DNA of 64,000 nucleotides from the NCBI RefSeq assembly GCF_025989185.1, contig NZ_JAPDNT010000002.1:1-64000 (forward strand). Reading direction: 5' to 3'. The notes under the pieces are model-generated. The model worked only from the letters and a program-made list of their open reading frames with translations, searched no databases and was not told where the DNA came from. The stretch is from Limobrevibacterium gyesilva (lineage in GTDB: Bacteria; Pseudomonadota; Alphaproteobacteria; Acetobacterales; Acetobacteraceae). The first letter of the stretch is position 1; every line of letters starts with the position of its first letter. Shown in pieces: positions 36,462-49,435 of the stretch. The translations under genes were made by a program, and so were the position numbers.

Positions 36462-38045
36462 ATGAAACGCCGTGCCTTCATTGCCACATCGGCAGCGGCG
36501 CTGGCCCTGCCGTCGGTCGTGCGTGCGCAGAAGCAGAGCACGCTGAAATTCATCCCCCAGATCGATCTCTCATTCCTCGATCCGCACTGGACCACCGCCT
36601 ATGTGACCCGCAACCACGGCTACCTGGTGTTCGACACGCTGTATGGCCAGGACGGCAGCTTCAAGGTGTCGCCGCAGATGGTCGAGGGCCATGCCGTCGA
36701 GGACGACGGCAAGCTGTGGAAGCTGAAGCTGCGCGACGGGTTGCTGTGGCATGACGGCGAGCGGGTGCTGGCGCGCGATTGCGTCGCCAGCATCAAGCGC
36801 TGGGCGAGGCGCGACGCATTCGGCGACACGCTGATGGCGACCACCGATGAACTGTCGGCACCCGACGACAAGACCATCCAGTTCCGCCTGAAGCAGCCGT
36901 TCCCGCTGCTGCCGATGGCGCTGGGCAAGTCGCCGAGCCCGATGTGCGCGATGATGCCGGAGCGGCTGGCCAATACCGATCCGTTCAAGCAGATTACCGA
37001 GATCGTCGGCAGCGGCCCGTTCCGCTACGTGATGTCCGAGCGCGTGCAGGGCTCGCGCAACGTCTATGAGCGGTTCGACAAGTACAAGCCGCGCGAAGGC
37101 GGCACGCCGGACTGGACCGCCGGGCCGAAGATCGTGCATTTCGACCGGGTGGAATGGACCACCATTCCCGATGCCGCGACCGCTGCGGCGGCGCTGCAGA
37201 ACGGCGAGCAGGACTGGTGGGAATACCTCACGCACGACCTGATGCCGCTGATGCGCAAGAACCCGAAGATCAAGGTGGGCGTTCAGGATCCCACCGGCGG
37301 CGTGGAGATGATGCGCACCAACTGTCTGCAGCCGCCGTTCAACAACCCGGCGATCCGCCGCGCGCTGCTGTGGGCGTTCGACCAGGCGGAGTTCATGCAG
37401 GCGATCGTCGGCGACGATCCGGAGATGTACTACACGCCGCTCGGCAGCTTCACGCCGCACACGCCGATGGCCAGCGATGTCGGGCTGGAGCCAATGCAGG
37501 GCAAGCGCGACTATGCCAAGGTCAGGCAGATGCTCAAGGAAGCCGGGTATGCCGGCGAGAAGGTCGTGCTGATGGTGCCCAGCGACTACCCGACACTGAA
37601 GGCGCTGGGCGACGTGGCGGCCGACACCATGCGGCGGGTCGGCATGAACGTCGATTACGTCGTCACCGACTGGGGTTCCATGTTGCAACGCCGCAACAAG
37701 AAGGACCCGGTGGAGCAGGGCGGCTGGAGCGCCTTCGTCACCGGCTGGGCCGGCACGGACCACCTCAACCCGTCCGGGCATATCGCGCTGCGCGGCAACG
37801 GCGATGCCCCGTCCGCCTGGCCGGGCTGGTGCGTCAGCCCGAAGCTGGAGGCGTTGCGCAATGCCTGGTTCGCGGCGCCCGACCTGGCCGCCCAGCAGAA
37901 GGTCTGCCAGGAGATGCAGCGCCAGGCGATGATCGACGTGCCCTACATGCCGCTGGGCCAGTATATCCAGCCGACCGCGTACCGCGCCGATCTCAACGGC
38001 GTGCTGAACGGCTTCGCGACGTTCTGGAACCTCCGCCGGACGTGA
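36462..38045 (+). CDS. Peptide-type ABC transporter substrate-binding protein (SBP2)
   Basis: The 527-residue SBP_bac_5 protein has a twin-arginine-like signal MKRRAFIATSAAALAL ending at VVRAQ. Internal landmarks match the other two binding proteins of the window: FDTLYGQDG, LARDCVASIKRW, IVGSGPFRYV, RFDKYKPRE and EQGGWSAF. GGGAG precedes the ATG. It follows the aldehyde dehydrogenase and precedes a third paralogue and the permease genes. The ligand could be a peptide, opine, nickel complex or other small nitrogen compound. Confidence 0.93.
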   Translation: MKRRAFIATSAAALALPSVVRAQKQSTLKFIPQIDLSFLDPHWTTAYVTRNHGYLVFDTLYGQDGSFKVSPQMVEGHAVEDDGKLWKLKLRDGLLWHDGERVLARDCVASIKRWARRDAFGDTLMATTDELSAPDDKTIQFRLKQPFPLLPMALGKSPSPMCAMMPERLANTDPFKQITEIVGSGPFRYVMSERVQGSRNVYERFDKYKPREGGTPDWTAGPKIVHFDRVEWTTIPDAATAAAALQNGEQDWWEYLTHDLMPLMRKNPKIKVGVQDPTGGVEMMRTNCLQPPFNNPAIRRALLWAFDQAEFMQAIVGDDPEMYYTPLGSFTPHTPMASDVGLEPMQGKRDYAKVRQMLKEAGYAGEKVVLMVPSDYPTLKALGDVAADTMRRVGMNVDYVVTDWGSMLQRRNKKDPVEQGGWSAFVTGWAGTDHLNPSGHIALRGNGDAPSAWPGWCVSPKLEALRNAWFAAPDLAAQQKVCQEMQRQAMIDVPYMPLGQYIQPTAYRADLNGVLNGFATFWNLRRT

Positions 38046-38386
38046 CCGCCGGCGGCCGCGACAGGCGGGTTGCGATGTTCCGCCGAGAAGTGACATAAGC
38101 GTGATACAGCTCCGGGGCCTATGGCGCCAACTCCGGGGCGGCAACAGCCGGCGCCAGGGGGAGGCTGGTCCCGTGTCCGGATCGGGCGGGGATCGCGCAG
38201 GGGGCATCGGGAACCGGCGGGCCGCTTTGCGCCGGCGGCCGGTCAGTGCGTGCCTGACCCTACGGGACGGGCCCGGCCGGGCGGCGTTGGCGATCGCCAG
38301 TGTCGCATGGTTGGGCCAGGGTAGACGGGTGCGGTTCCATGAACCGGGCCCGGCGGGCCGGACAACAATGGGGGATGCGCACGCCA
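38046..38386. other. 341-base gap between two binding-protein genes, no gene seen
   Basis: No plausible reading frame was found. The region holds a perfect 12-base palindrome (38288-38299, listed separately) and a small hairpin, CGGTTC-CAT-GAACCG, at 38332-38346 about 40 bases before the next gene. It could carry a second promoter within the cluster. Confidence 0.5.
38288..38299. promoter_or_regulatory. Palindrome upstream of SBP3
   Basis: TGGCGATCGCCA is a perfect 12-base palindrome about 90 bases before the SBP3 start. GGCGATCGCC-like sites also occur by chance and as methylation-related motifs in GC-rich genomes, so an operator role is only a possibility. Confidence 0.25.
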
Positions 38387-39982
38387 ATGAAGCGTCGGGA
38401 ACTTCTGAAGACGGCCGCGACCGGAGTGGTGGCGGCGGGCAGCCTGGCGGCACCGCGGATTGCGGCGGCGCAAGGCATGCGCACGCTGCGGTTCGTGCCG
38501 CAGGCCAATCTGTCGAGCATGGATGCGGTCGCCGGCACGCAATACGTCGTGCGCAACGCGGCGATGCTGGTGTGGGAAACGCTGTACGGCGTCGATTCCC
38601 GGCTCGATCCCAAGCCGCAGATGTGCGAAGGCCACGAGGCGTCGGAGGATTTCAGGACCTGGACGTTCAAGCTGCGCCCCGGGTTGAAGTTCCATGACGG
38701 CGAGACCGTCACCACCCGGGACGTGGTCGCCAGCCTGCAGCGCTGGATGGTGCGCGACACCATGGGCCAGGCGATCAAGGGGCGCCTGGACGCGCTTGAG
38801 GCGCTGGACGACCGCACATTCCGCTTCCGCCTGAACAAGCCGTTCCCGAAGATGCTGTTCGCGCTTGGCAAGAGCAACGCGCCGGTGGCGCTGATCATGC
38901 CGGAACGGATTGCCAGGACCGATCCGTTCAAGCTCATCACGGAATATACCGGCTCCGGCCCCATGCGGTTCAACACGGCGGAATGGGTGCCGGGCTCGAA
39001 GGCGGTGTTCGAGAAGTTCGCCGATTATCCCGTCCGTCCCGAAGCCGGCGACTGGCTGTCCGGCGGCAAGCGGATGCTGTTCGACCGGATCGAATGGCAG
39101 ATCCCGTCCGATGCCGCCACCGCCGCCGCGGCGCTGCAGAACGGCGAGGTCGACTGGGTGGAGACGCCGCTGCCCGACCTGGTGCCGCTGCTGAAGCGCA
39201 ACCGCAACCTGGCCGTCGACATCGCCGATCCGCTCGGCAATATCGGCTCGCTGCGCTTCAACCATTTGCAGCCGCCATTCAATGATGTAAGGGCACGGCG
39301 CGCGGTGATGATGGCGCTGAGCCAGCAGGACTACATGCAGGCCGTGGTGGGCGACAATTCCGATTTGTGGAAGCCGCTGCCGAGCTTCTTTACGCCGGGC
39401 ACGGCGTTCTATACGGAGGAGGGCGGCGACATCCTGAAGGGGCCGCGCGATGTCGAAGCCGCGAAGAAGCTGCTCGGCGAGGCGGGGCTGCTGGGCGCGA
39501 AGGTCACGCTGGTGGTCGCCATGGACGTGGCCATCACCAAGGCCGAGGGCGAAGTCACCGGCGACCTGCTGAAGAAGCTCGGCTTCGACGTGGATTTCGT
39601 CGCGACCGACTGGGGCACGGTGGGCGCCCGCCGCACCAAGAAGGACCCACCGAGCCAGGGCGGGTGGAACATCTTCCACACCTGGCACGCCGGTGCGGAC
39701 TGCATCAATCCGGCGCCCTACACGGCGCTGGATGCCGGCGGCGACAAGGCCTGGTTCGGCTGGCCGAAATCGGACGAAGTTCAGGCCGGCATCGCCGCGT
39801 GGTACGACGCGCCCGACGCCGCGGCGGAGAAGAAGGCGATGGCGGCGATCAACAAGGCGAGCTTCGACAATGTCACCTACGGGCCGACCGGCTTCTTCCT
39901 GATGTACCAGGCGTGGCGGACCAACGTTTCCGGCGTGGTGAAAGCGCCGTTCCCGGTGTTCTGGGGCGTGCAGAAAACCTGA
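38387..39982 (+). CDS. Peptide-type ABC transporter substrate-binding protein (SBP3)
   Basis: The 531-residue protein is a third SBP_bac_5 paralogue with a twin-arginine-type signal MKRRELLKTAATG ending at IAAAQ. It shares YTGSGPMRF, the ALQNGEVDW segment and SQGGWNIF with SBP1 and SBP2. I chose the ATG at 38387; the ATG at 38375 directly follows GGGGG and is less likely. A strong hairpin separates it from the permease gene, which would favour a surplus of binding protein over permease. Why two binding proteins serve one importer is unclear; different ligands are the simplest idea. Confidence 0.92.
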   Translation: MKRRELLKTAATGVVAAGSLAAPRIAAAQGMRTLRFVPQANLSSMDAVAGTQYVVRNAAMLVWETLYGVDSRLDPKPQMCEGHEASEDFRTWTFKLRPGLKFHDGETVTTRDVVASLQRWMVRDTMGQAIKGRLDALEALDDRTFRFRLNKPFPKMLFALGKSNAPVALIMPERIARTDPFKLITEYTGSGPMRFNTAEWVPGSKAVFEKFADYPVRPEAGDWLSGGKRMLFDRIEWQIPSDAATAAAALQNGEVDWVETPLPDLVPLLKRNRNLAVDIADPLGNIGSLRFNHLQPPFNDVRARRAVMMALSQQDYMQAVVGDNSDLWKPLPSFFTPGTAFYTEEGGDILKGPRDVEAAKKLLGEAGLLGAKVTLVVAMDVAITKAEGEVTGDLLKKLGFDVDFVATDWGTVGARRTKKDPPSQGGWNIFHTWHAGADCINPAPYTALDAGGDKAWFGWPKSDEVQAGIAAWYDAPDAAAEKKAMAAINKASFDNVTYGPTGFFLMYQAWRTNVSGVVKAPFPVFWGVQKT

Positions 39983-40008
39983 GCCGGTTCTATTGTTGTT
40001 GAGACTTT

Positions 40009-40046
40009 CCGCTCCGGCGGCCCCAGGAAGGCCGCCGGGCGGAGCG
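40009..40046 (+). promoter_or_regulatory. Strong hairpin between SBP3 and the first permease gene
   Basis: GGCGGCC (40016-40022) pairs with GGCCGCC (40030-40036) across a seven-base loop, and CGCTCC (40010-40015) with GGAGCG (40041-40046) beyond a four-base bulge. There is no T run. Such structures after binding-protein genes often protect mRNA or partly stop transcription; that role is inferred here. Confidence 0.55.
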
Positions 40047-40068
40047 AGAAGAAGGAATACCCTGGCGC

Positions 40069-41010
40069 ATGTTCGCCTACGCCATCCGGCGCATCCTGGC
40101 CACGATCCCTGTCATGGCGATCGTGGCATTGTTCGTGTTCAGCCTGCTGTACCTTGCCCCAGGCGACCCGGCGGCCATCATCGCCGGCGACCAGGCGACA
40201 CCGGCGGACGTGGACCGCATCCGCATCTCGCTGGGCCTTGACCGGCCGTTCCTGATTCGCTTCGGCGAATGGGCGTGGCAGGTGCTGAACGGCGACCTCG
40301 GTGTGTCGATCTTCACCAACCTGCCGGTCACCCACATGATCTCCCAGCGCATCGAGCCGACGCTGTCGCTGATGTCGCTGACCCTGATCTTCTCGATCAG
40401 CTTCGCCATTCCGATGGGCGTGCTTGCCGCGTGGAAGCAGGGCGCCTGGATCGACCGGGTGGTCATGGTGGTCGCGGTGCTCGGCTTTTCCGTGCCCGTG
40501 TTCGTGGTCGGCTACATTCTCGCCTACGCCTTCGCGCTGCAGCTCGACTGGTTCCCGGTGCAGGGCTACACGCCGATCAGCGTGGGCATCCTTCCCTGGT
40601 TCCAGAACCTCGCGCTCCCGTCGCTGGCGCTCGGCCTCGCCTTCATCGCGCTGCTGGCGCGCATCACCCGCGCGACCATGCTGGAGGTGTTGAGCCAGGA
40701 CTATGTGCGCACCGCCAAGGCCAAGGGCGTGGACCAGCGCGCCATCCTGTTCGTGCATGCCCTGAAGAACGCCGCCGTGCCCATCGTCACGATCATCGGC
40801 ATCGGCTTCGCCGGGCTGATCGGCGGCGCCGTCGTCACCGAGAGCGTGTTCGCCATCCCCGGCGTCGGGCGCCTCGTCGTCGACGCGATCCTGCGCCGCG
40901 ACTATCCGGTGATCCAGGGCGTCGTGCTGATGTTCAGCTTCGTCTACGTGCTGGTGAACCTGGCTGTCGACCTTCTCTACACCCTGTTTGACCCGAGGAT
41001 CCGCTATTGA
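40069..41010 (+). CDS. Peptide-type ABC transporter permease, DppB-like
   Basis: The 313-residue inner-membrane protein has about six membrane segments and the BPD permease pattern: start MFAYAIRRILATIPVM, YLAPGDPAA, and the ATPase-contact EAA loop in VRTAKAKGVDQRAILFVHAL. It is the first of the two channel subunits. Its stop overlaps the next start (TTGA). AAGGA lies about twelve bases before the ATG. Confidence 0.93.
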   Translation: MFAYAIRRILATIPVMAIVALFVFSLLYLAPGDPAAIIAGDQATPADVDRIRISLGLDRPFLIRFGEWAWQVLNGDLGVSIFTNLPVTHMISQRIEPTLSLMSLTLIFSISFAIPMGVLAAWKQGAWIDRVVMVVAVLGFSVPVFVVGYILAYAFALQLDWFPVQGYTPISVGILPWFQNLALPSLALGLAFIALLARITRATMLEVLSQDYVRTAKAKGVDQRAILFVHALKNAAVPIVTIIGIGFAGLIGGAVVTESVFAIPGVGRLVVDAILRRDYPVIQGVVLMFSFVYVLVNLAVDLLYTLFDPRIRY

Positions 41011-41933
41011 CCTCCTCCACCCTCATGGCTTCGGGGCTGTCCGTCGGCGACGTCGCGGCGGCACCGGCGCTGCCCGATGTGCTGGCGCCGCGCAAGCAGC
41101 GCAGCCGCATCGGCATGTTCATGTACCGGCACCCCACGATCTTCGTGGGCGGGCTGCTGGTGGCGCTCATCGTCGCGATCGCGCTGCTGGCGCCGCTGCT
41201 GTTCACGACCGACCCCACTGCGCTGGCGCCGGCACGCCGCACCCGCGCGCCATCGGCGCAATACTGGTTCGGCACCGACATGCTCGGGCGCGACGTGTAT
41301 TCGCGGGTGTTGTACGGCTCGCGCATATCGTTGATCGTGGGATTCTCGGTCGCATTGCTGGCGTCGGTCGTCGGGCTGACGATCGGGCTGCTGGCAGGCT
41401 TCATCCGCATCCTCGACACCGTCGTCATGCGGGTGATGGACGGGCTGCAGTCCATTCCCGGCATCCTGCTCGCCATCGCGCTGATGGCACTCACGCGCGC
41501 GAGCGTCGAGAACGTGATCGTCGCCATTGCGGTCACCCAGGTGCCGCCTGTCTCTCGCCTGGTGCGCAGCGTGGTGCTGTCGTTGCGCGAGCAGCCCTAT
41601 GTCGAGGCGGCGGTCGCCGCCGGCACGCGCACGCCGATCATCATTCTGAAGCACATCCTGCCGAACACGCTGGCACCCGTCACGGTGCAGGCGACCTTCA
41701 TCTGCGCGTCGGCGATGATTACGGAGGCGACACTGTCCTTCATTGGTGCCGGAACGCCGCCGATCATCCCGAGCTGGGGAAACATCATGGCCGAGGGCCG
41801 CGCCTTGTGGCAGGTGAAGCCGTATATCGTGTTCTTCCCTGCGATTTTCCTGTCCATCACCGTGCTTGCCGTGAACCTGCTGGGCGACGGCCTGCGTGAC
41901 GCGCTTGACCCGCGTCTGGCCAAGAGGATCTGA
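41007..41933 (+). CDS. Peptide-type ABC transporter permease, DppC-like
   Basis: The 308-residue protein is the second channel subunit, with an N-terminal cytoplasmic stretch, a helix at residues 46-66, and the EAA loop in [36 protein letters not shown] is a strong DppC/OppC signature. The proposed start is a TTG that overlaps the previous stop, with GAGGA upstream; an ATG at 41025 is the alternative. Confidence 0.92.
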   Translation: MTSSTLMASGLSVGDVAAAPALPDVLAPRKQRSRIGMFMYRHPTIFVGGLLVALIVAIALLAPLLFTTDPTALAPARRTRAPSAQYWFGTDMLGRDVYSRVLYGSRISLIVGFSVALLASVVGLTIGLLAGFIRILDTVVMRVMDGLQSIPGILLAIALMALTRASVENVIVAIAVTQVPPVSRLVRSVVLSLREQPYVEAAVAAGTRTPIIILKHILPNTLAPVTVQATFICASAMITEATLSFIGAGTPPIIPSWGNIMAEGRALWQVKPYIVFFPAIFLSITVLAVNLLGDGLRDALDPRLAKRI

Positions 41934-41938
41934 CCGGG

Positions 41939-42924
<986 letters not shown>

Positions 42925-42928
<4 letters not shown>

Positions 42929-43953
42929 ACCCGAAGGCCCCCATGAACGCGTCCCGCCCGCTGCTGGAAGTGAACGGGCTCAAGAAGCATTTCCCGCTGA
43001 AGTCCGGCCTGTTCGGCGGCAAGAAAGGCTATGTCTATGCCGTGGACGGCGTGACGTTCGCGATCGACAAGGGCGAGACCCTGTCGCTGGTGGGCGAAAG
43101 CGGCTGCGGCAAGTCCACTGTCGGCAAGGCCATCCTGCGCCTGATCGAACCGACCGCCGGCGAAGTGTTCCTGGCCGGGGAACGCATCGACAACATCCCC
43201 ATAAGCCAGTTGCGGCCGATGCGCCGGCGTATCCAGGTGGTGTTCCAGGACCCGTTCAGCAGCCTCAACCCGCGCCAGCGGGTGCGCGACATCATCGCCG
43301 AGCCGATCGTGAATTTCGGCCTGGCCGCCAATGGCTCGGAACTCGACGACCGGGTCGCGGAGCTGATGGACAAGGTGCAGCTGCCGCGCGACGCCATGAA
43401 GCGCTTCCCGCACGAATTCTCCGGCGGCCAGCGCCAGCGTGTCGGCATCGCCCGTGCGTTGGCGCCCGGGTCGGACATCATCATCTGCGACGAGGCCGTG
43501 TCGGCGCTGGACGTGTCGGTGAAGGCGCAGATCGTCAACCTGCTGTCCGACCTGCAGGACGAGCTGGGGTTGTCGCTGCTGTTCATCAGCCACGACCTCG
43601 CCATCGTCGAGCACCTGACGCACCGGGTGGCGGTGATGTACCTGGGCAAGATCGTGGAGCTGGCCGACCGGCGCACGCTGTTTGCCACGCCGCACCATCC
43701 CTACACCAAGGCGCTGCTGTCCGCGGTGCCGGTGCCGGACCCCACGGCCAAGCGCCAGCGCATCATCCTGCACGGCGACGTGCCCAGCCCGATCAATCCG
43801 CCTTCGGGCTGCCGGTTCCACACGCGCTGCCCGTTCGTGTTCGACCGCTGCCGCAGCGAGGAGCCGCAATTGCGGCGCGTCGCCGGCGGACAGATGTCGG
43901 CGTGCCATCTGGACGAGGTGCCCGATGTCGCCGTTATTCCCAAAGCCGCATAG
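42925..43953 (+). CDS. Peptide-type ABC transporter ATP-binding protein, DppF-like
   Basis: The 342-residue ATPase pairs with the preceding one to drive the importer. Seen are Walker [28 protein letters not shown], signature [26 protein letters not shown] (Walker B with EAVSALD instead of EPTSALD), and the Cys-rich C-terminal domain ([23 protein letters not shown]). The ATG at 42925 overlaps the previous stop; the longer frame is an out-of-frame reading of the neighbour. Confidence 0.95.
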
Positions 43954-43966
43954 CGAGTCGATAATT

Positions 43967-43986
43967 GTCAAGCCGTTCCGCTTGAC
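43967..43986 (+). promoter_or_regulatory. Inverted repeat between the ABC and molybdenum hydroxylase genes
   Basis: GTCAAGC and GCTTGAC form a perfect 7-base inverted repeat with six bases between, 14 bases after the ATPase stop and 124 bases before the small-subunit start. It could be an operator or a weak terminator, and leaves room for a separate promoter for the hydroxylase genes. Confidence 0.35.
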
Positions 43987-44109
43987 CATACCCGGTGTGG
44001 ATGACAACACTCCGTCAGCGCGCGTGCGGACGGTTTCCGACCCACTGGATGGCCCGGCGGACGGCCTCACGGACTGCGAAGTGTGAACAGGATCAGAGGG
44101 GAGTAAACG

Positions 44110-44604
<495 letters not shown>

Positions 44605-44674
44605 GCGGCGCAAGAAACGTCCAGGGCGCGCCACCGGATTTCCGGCAGAAGCGCGAACGACATAGGGGGGCAAT

Positions 44675-47056
<2,382 letters not shown>

Positions 47057-47083
47057 GCCAAAGCTGGCAGAGAGGACCTCAAG

Positions 47084-47875
47084 ATGTACGATTTCGCCTA
47101 TCAGAAACCCGCCAGCCTCGCGGACGCGGTGAAGGCCCTGGGCGCCGAGGATGCCAAGGCGCTGGCCGGTGGCCAGACCCTCATCCCCGTGCTGAAGCAG
47201 CGGCTCAACAAGCCGTCGGTGGTGGTGGACCTGTCCAGGCTCGGCCTGTCCGGCATCAGCCTGACGGGCGAGACCGTGACCATTGGCGCCATGACCACGC
47301 ATGCGACGGTGGCCAACTCGGCCGACGTGAAGCGCGCCATTCCCGCGCTTGCCCATCTCGCCTCGTTGATCGGCGACGAGCAGGTGCGCCATCGCGGCAC
47401 CATCGGCGGTAGCCTGGCCAACAACGATCCGTCGGCCGACTATCCGGCGGCGGTGCTGGCGCTGGGTGCGACCATTAAGACCGATCGCCGCACCATCGCT
47501 GCCGACGACTACTTCCAGGGCATGTTCGCCACGGCCCTGGAGCCGAACGAGGTCATCACGTCCGTGACCTTCCCGATCCCCGCGAAGGCGGCCTACATGA
47601 AGTTCAACAACCCGGCGTCACGCTACGCGATGGTCGGCGTGTTCGTGGCCAAGGGGCCGCAGGGCGTGCGGGTGGCGATCACCGGCGCCGGGCAGGGCGG
47701 CGTGTTCCGCCACGCGGCGTACGAAGCAGCACTTGCGGCCAACTGGTCGGCCGACGCGCTGAACGGCATCACCACCCCGACGGACGGGTTGAACAGCGAC
47801 ATCCACGCCAGCGCCGAATATCGGGCACATCTGATCGGCGTGATGGCGAAGCGGGCGACCGCAGCGGCCGGCTGA
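47084..47875 (+). CDS. FAD-binding medium subunit of the molybdenum hydroxylase (CoxM type)
   Basis: The 263-residue FAD subunit shows the two glycine-rich FAD loops, LAGGQTLIP near residue 33 and RHRGTIGGSLANNDPSADYP near residue 105. It completes the small-large-medium set at 44110-47875. It is shorter than many family members, ending soon after the C-terminal CO-dehydrogenase-flavoprotein domain. A strong inverted repeat lies directly after its stop. Confidence 0.95.
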   Translation: MYDFAYQKPASLADAVKALGAEDAKALAGGQTLIPVLKQRLNKPSVVVDLSRLGLSGISLTGETVTIGAMTTHATVANSADVKRAIPALAHLASLIGDEQVRHRGTIGGSLANNDPSADYPAAVLALGATIKTDRRTIAADDYFQGMFATALEPNEVITSVTFPIPAKAAYMKFNNPASRYAMVGVFVAKGPQGVRVAITGAGQGGVFRHAAYEAALAANWSADALNGITTPTDGLNSDIHASAEYRAHLIGVMAKRATAAAG

Positions 47876-47880
47876 GTTTG

Positions 47881-47944
47881 CTTCCCGGCTGGATCGGCGG
47901 CTTTCGATCGATATCGTCGGAAGATGCTGATCCGGCCGGGGAAG
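47881..47944. terminator. Bidirectional terminator-like inverted repeat
   Basis: A 15-base arm at 47881-47895 (CTTCCCGGCTGGATC) pairs with 47929-47944, with one G-U pair and one bulged G; the loop is about 33 bases. It sits between the converging FAD-subunit and MDR genes, so it probably ends both transcripts. It has no T run on either side. Confidence 0.5.
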
Positions 47945-47962
47945 GCGGTCGCGGCTTGCGTG

Positions 47963-48976
47963 TCAGCCGTGGCGGATGACGATCTTCCCGAAATGCGCGG
48001 CTGACTCCATCAGCCGGAACGCGGCCTTCGCGTCGTCGAAAGCGAACACCCGGTCGATGACGGGACGCAGCATGTGCAGGGCGATGGCGCGGTTCATCGC
48101 CTCGAACATCTCGCGTGACCCCACATAGATTCCCTGCACGTTGATCAAGCGGCGCATGATCGGCGTGGGATTCATCTCCGCCTGCCCGGTGAGCACGCCG
48201 ATGAGGCTGACCTTGCCGCCGAGGCGCACCGCCTGCAGCGAGCGCGCGAAGGTGCCGGCGCCGCCGACTTCCACCACATGGTCTGCGCCGCGCCCTTCGG
48301 TGGCGGCAAGCACGGCTTCCTGCCACTCCGGCACGGCGCGGTAGTTGATGCCCTCGCTGGCGCCCATGGCGCGGGCACGGGCGAGCTTCTCGTCCGATGA
48401 CGACGTGGCGATGACGCGGGCGCCCATGGCGAGCGCGAACTGCAACGCGAAGATCGATACGCCGCCGGTGCCCTGGATGAGCACGGTGTCGCCGGCGGTG
48501 ATGCGGGCGTGCTCCACCAGGGCGTGCCAGGCCGTCACGGCGGCGCAGGGCAGGGTGGCCGCTTCCTCGAAGCTCAGATGGGCGGGGATGCGCACCAGCC
48601 CGTCCTGATTCAGCACGACATGGTCCGCCATCATGCCGTCGATGGCGCCGCCCAGGGCCGAGGCGGAAGCTTCCGGTGTGATGGCGCCGCCGATCCAGCG
48701 CTGCATGAAGATGCCGGCCACGCGGTCGCCGGGCTGCACGCGCGTGACCCCGTCGCCCACGGCTTCCACCTCGCCCGCGCCGTCGGATAGCGGCACCAGA
48801 TTCGTCCGCAGCCCACCGCGGCCATACGCGCCCCGCACCACCATCAGGTCGCGAAAATTCAGGCTGGTGGCGCGCACCCGCACCAGCACCTGATACGGCC
48901 CGGGCGTGGGCGTCGGCTCCTCGCACAGGGTGAGCGAGTCGATGCCGGCGGCTTGCGGCAGGCGATAGACCTTCAT
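47963..48976 (-). CDS. MDR-family NAD(P)-dependent oxidoreductase (zinc-free quinone-reductase-like)
   Basis: The 337-residue protein belongs to the medium-chain dehydrogenase/reductase superfamily. The catalytic zinc region reads LNFRDLMVVRG, where zinc alcohol dehydrogenases have Cys, and the structural-zinc cysteines are also missing, so it resembles quinone or enoyl reductases. The cofactor site is seen in DTVLIQGTGGVSIFALQFA. It lies on the strand opposite the preceding cluster and is followed by the NIPSNAP gene reading the same way (30 bases upstream). Substrate unknown. Confidence 0.88.
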   Translation of the reverse strand: MKVYRLPQAAGIDSLTLCEEPTPTPGPYQVLVRVRATSLNFRDLMVVRGAYGRGGLRTNLVPLSDGAGEVEAVGDGVTRVQPGDRVAGIFMQRWIGGAITPEASASALGGAIDGMMADHVVLNQDGLVRIPAHLSFEEAATLPCAAVTAWHALVEHARITAGDTVLIQGTGGVSIFALQFALAMGARVIATSSSDEKLARARAMGASEGINYRAVPEWQEAVLAATEGRGADHVVEVGGAGTFARSLQAVRLGGKVSLIGVLTGQAEMNPTPIMRRLINVQGIYVGSREMFEAMNRAIALHMLRPVIDRVFAFDDAKAAFRLMESAAHFGKIVIRHG

Positions 48977-49006
48977 GGCGCTCCCCCGTGCGGCGGCAGG
49001 CCGTTT

Positions 49007-49333
49007 CTATTGGACGGAGGAGAATGAAGTGGGCAGCAGGAACTGGTTGCTCACATTGGCGTTGATCGCGCCGTCCTTCTCGCTCTCCGCGCGCACCTTC
49101 TGCCATTCCGGGTCGGTCATGAACGCGCCCCATTTCTGCTCGCGCTCGGCCATCGACTGCCAGGCGATCATGTAGGTGAGGTCGGAGGAGGATTCGCCCA
49201 CGACGGTCGTCCAGAAGCCGGCCTGGCGGATGCCCAGGCGCTCCCAGATCTTCAGCGTGTGGTTCTGGAAGCGCGCCAGCAGCGCCGGCATCTTGCCGGG
49301 ATTGGTGCGATAGATGCGCAGCTCGTAGATCAT
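49007..49333 (-). CDS. NIPSNAP family protein
   Basis: The 108-residue protein is a single dimeric alpha-beta barrel (NIPSNAP) domain: MIYELRIYRTNPGKMPALLARF at its start and WQSMAEREQKWGAF in the middle. Family roles are mostly unknown; relatives accompany catabolic oxidoreductases. GGGGGGA stands upstream of the ATG at 49333, which excludes the longer frame. It is directly upstream of the MDR gene and likely co-transcribed. Confidence 0.88.
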   Translation of the reverse strand: MIYELRIYRTNPGKMPALLARFQNHTLKIWERLGIRQAGFWTTVVGESSSDLTYMIAWQSMAEREQKWGAFMTDPEWQKVRAESEKDGAINANVSNQFLLPTSFSSVQ

Positions 49334-49435
49334 TGCGGTCCCCCCGAAAAGCGGGCTGTGTCGCGCCCGTGAATTGCCTATCGTGCGCTGAGACCGCGCC
49401 GGCGAGAAGCCCCGCTTCAAGGAAAGAACGGACGC

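Noticed and set aside
39987-40001. GTTC-TATTGTT-GTTG, resembling an SOS box before the permease genes
   Set aside because: One of the eight fixed bases is wrong and there is no functional reason for SOS control here.
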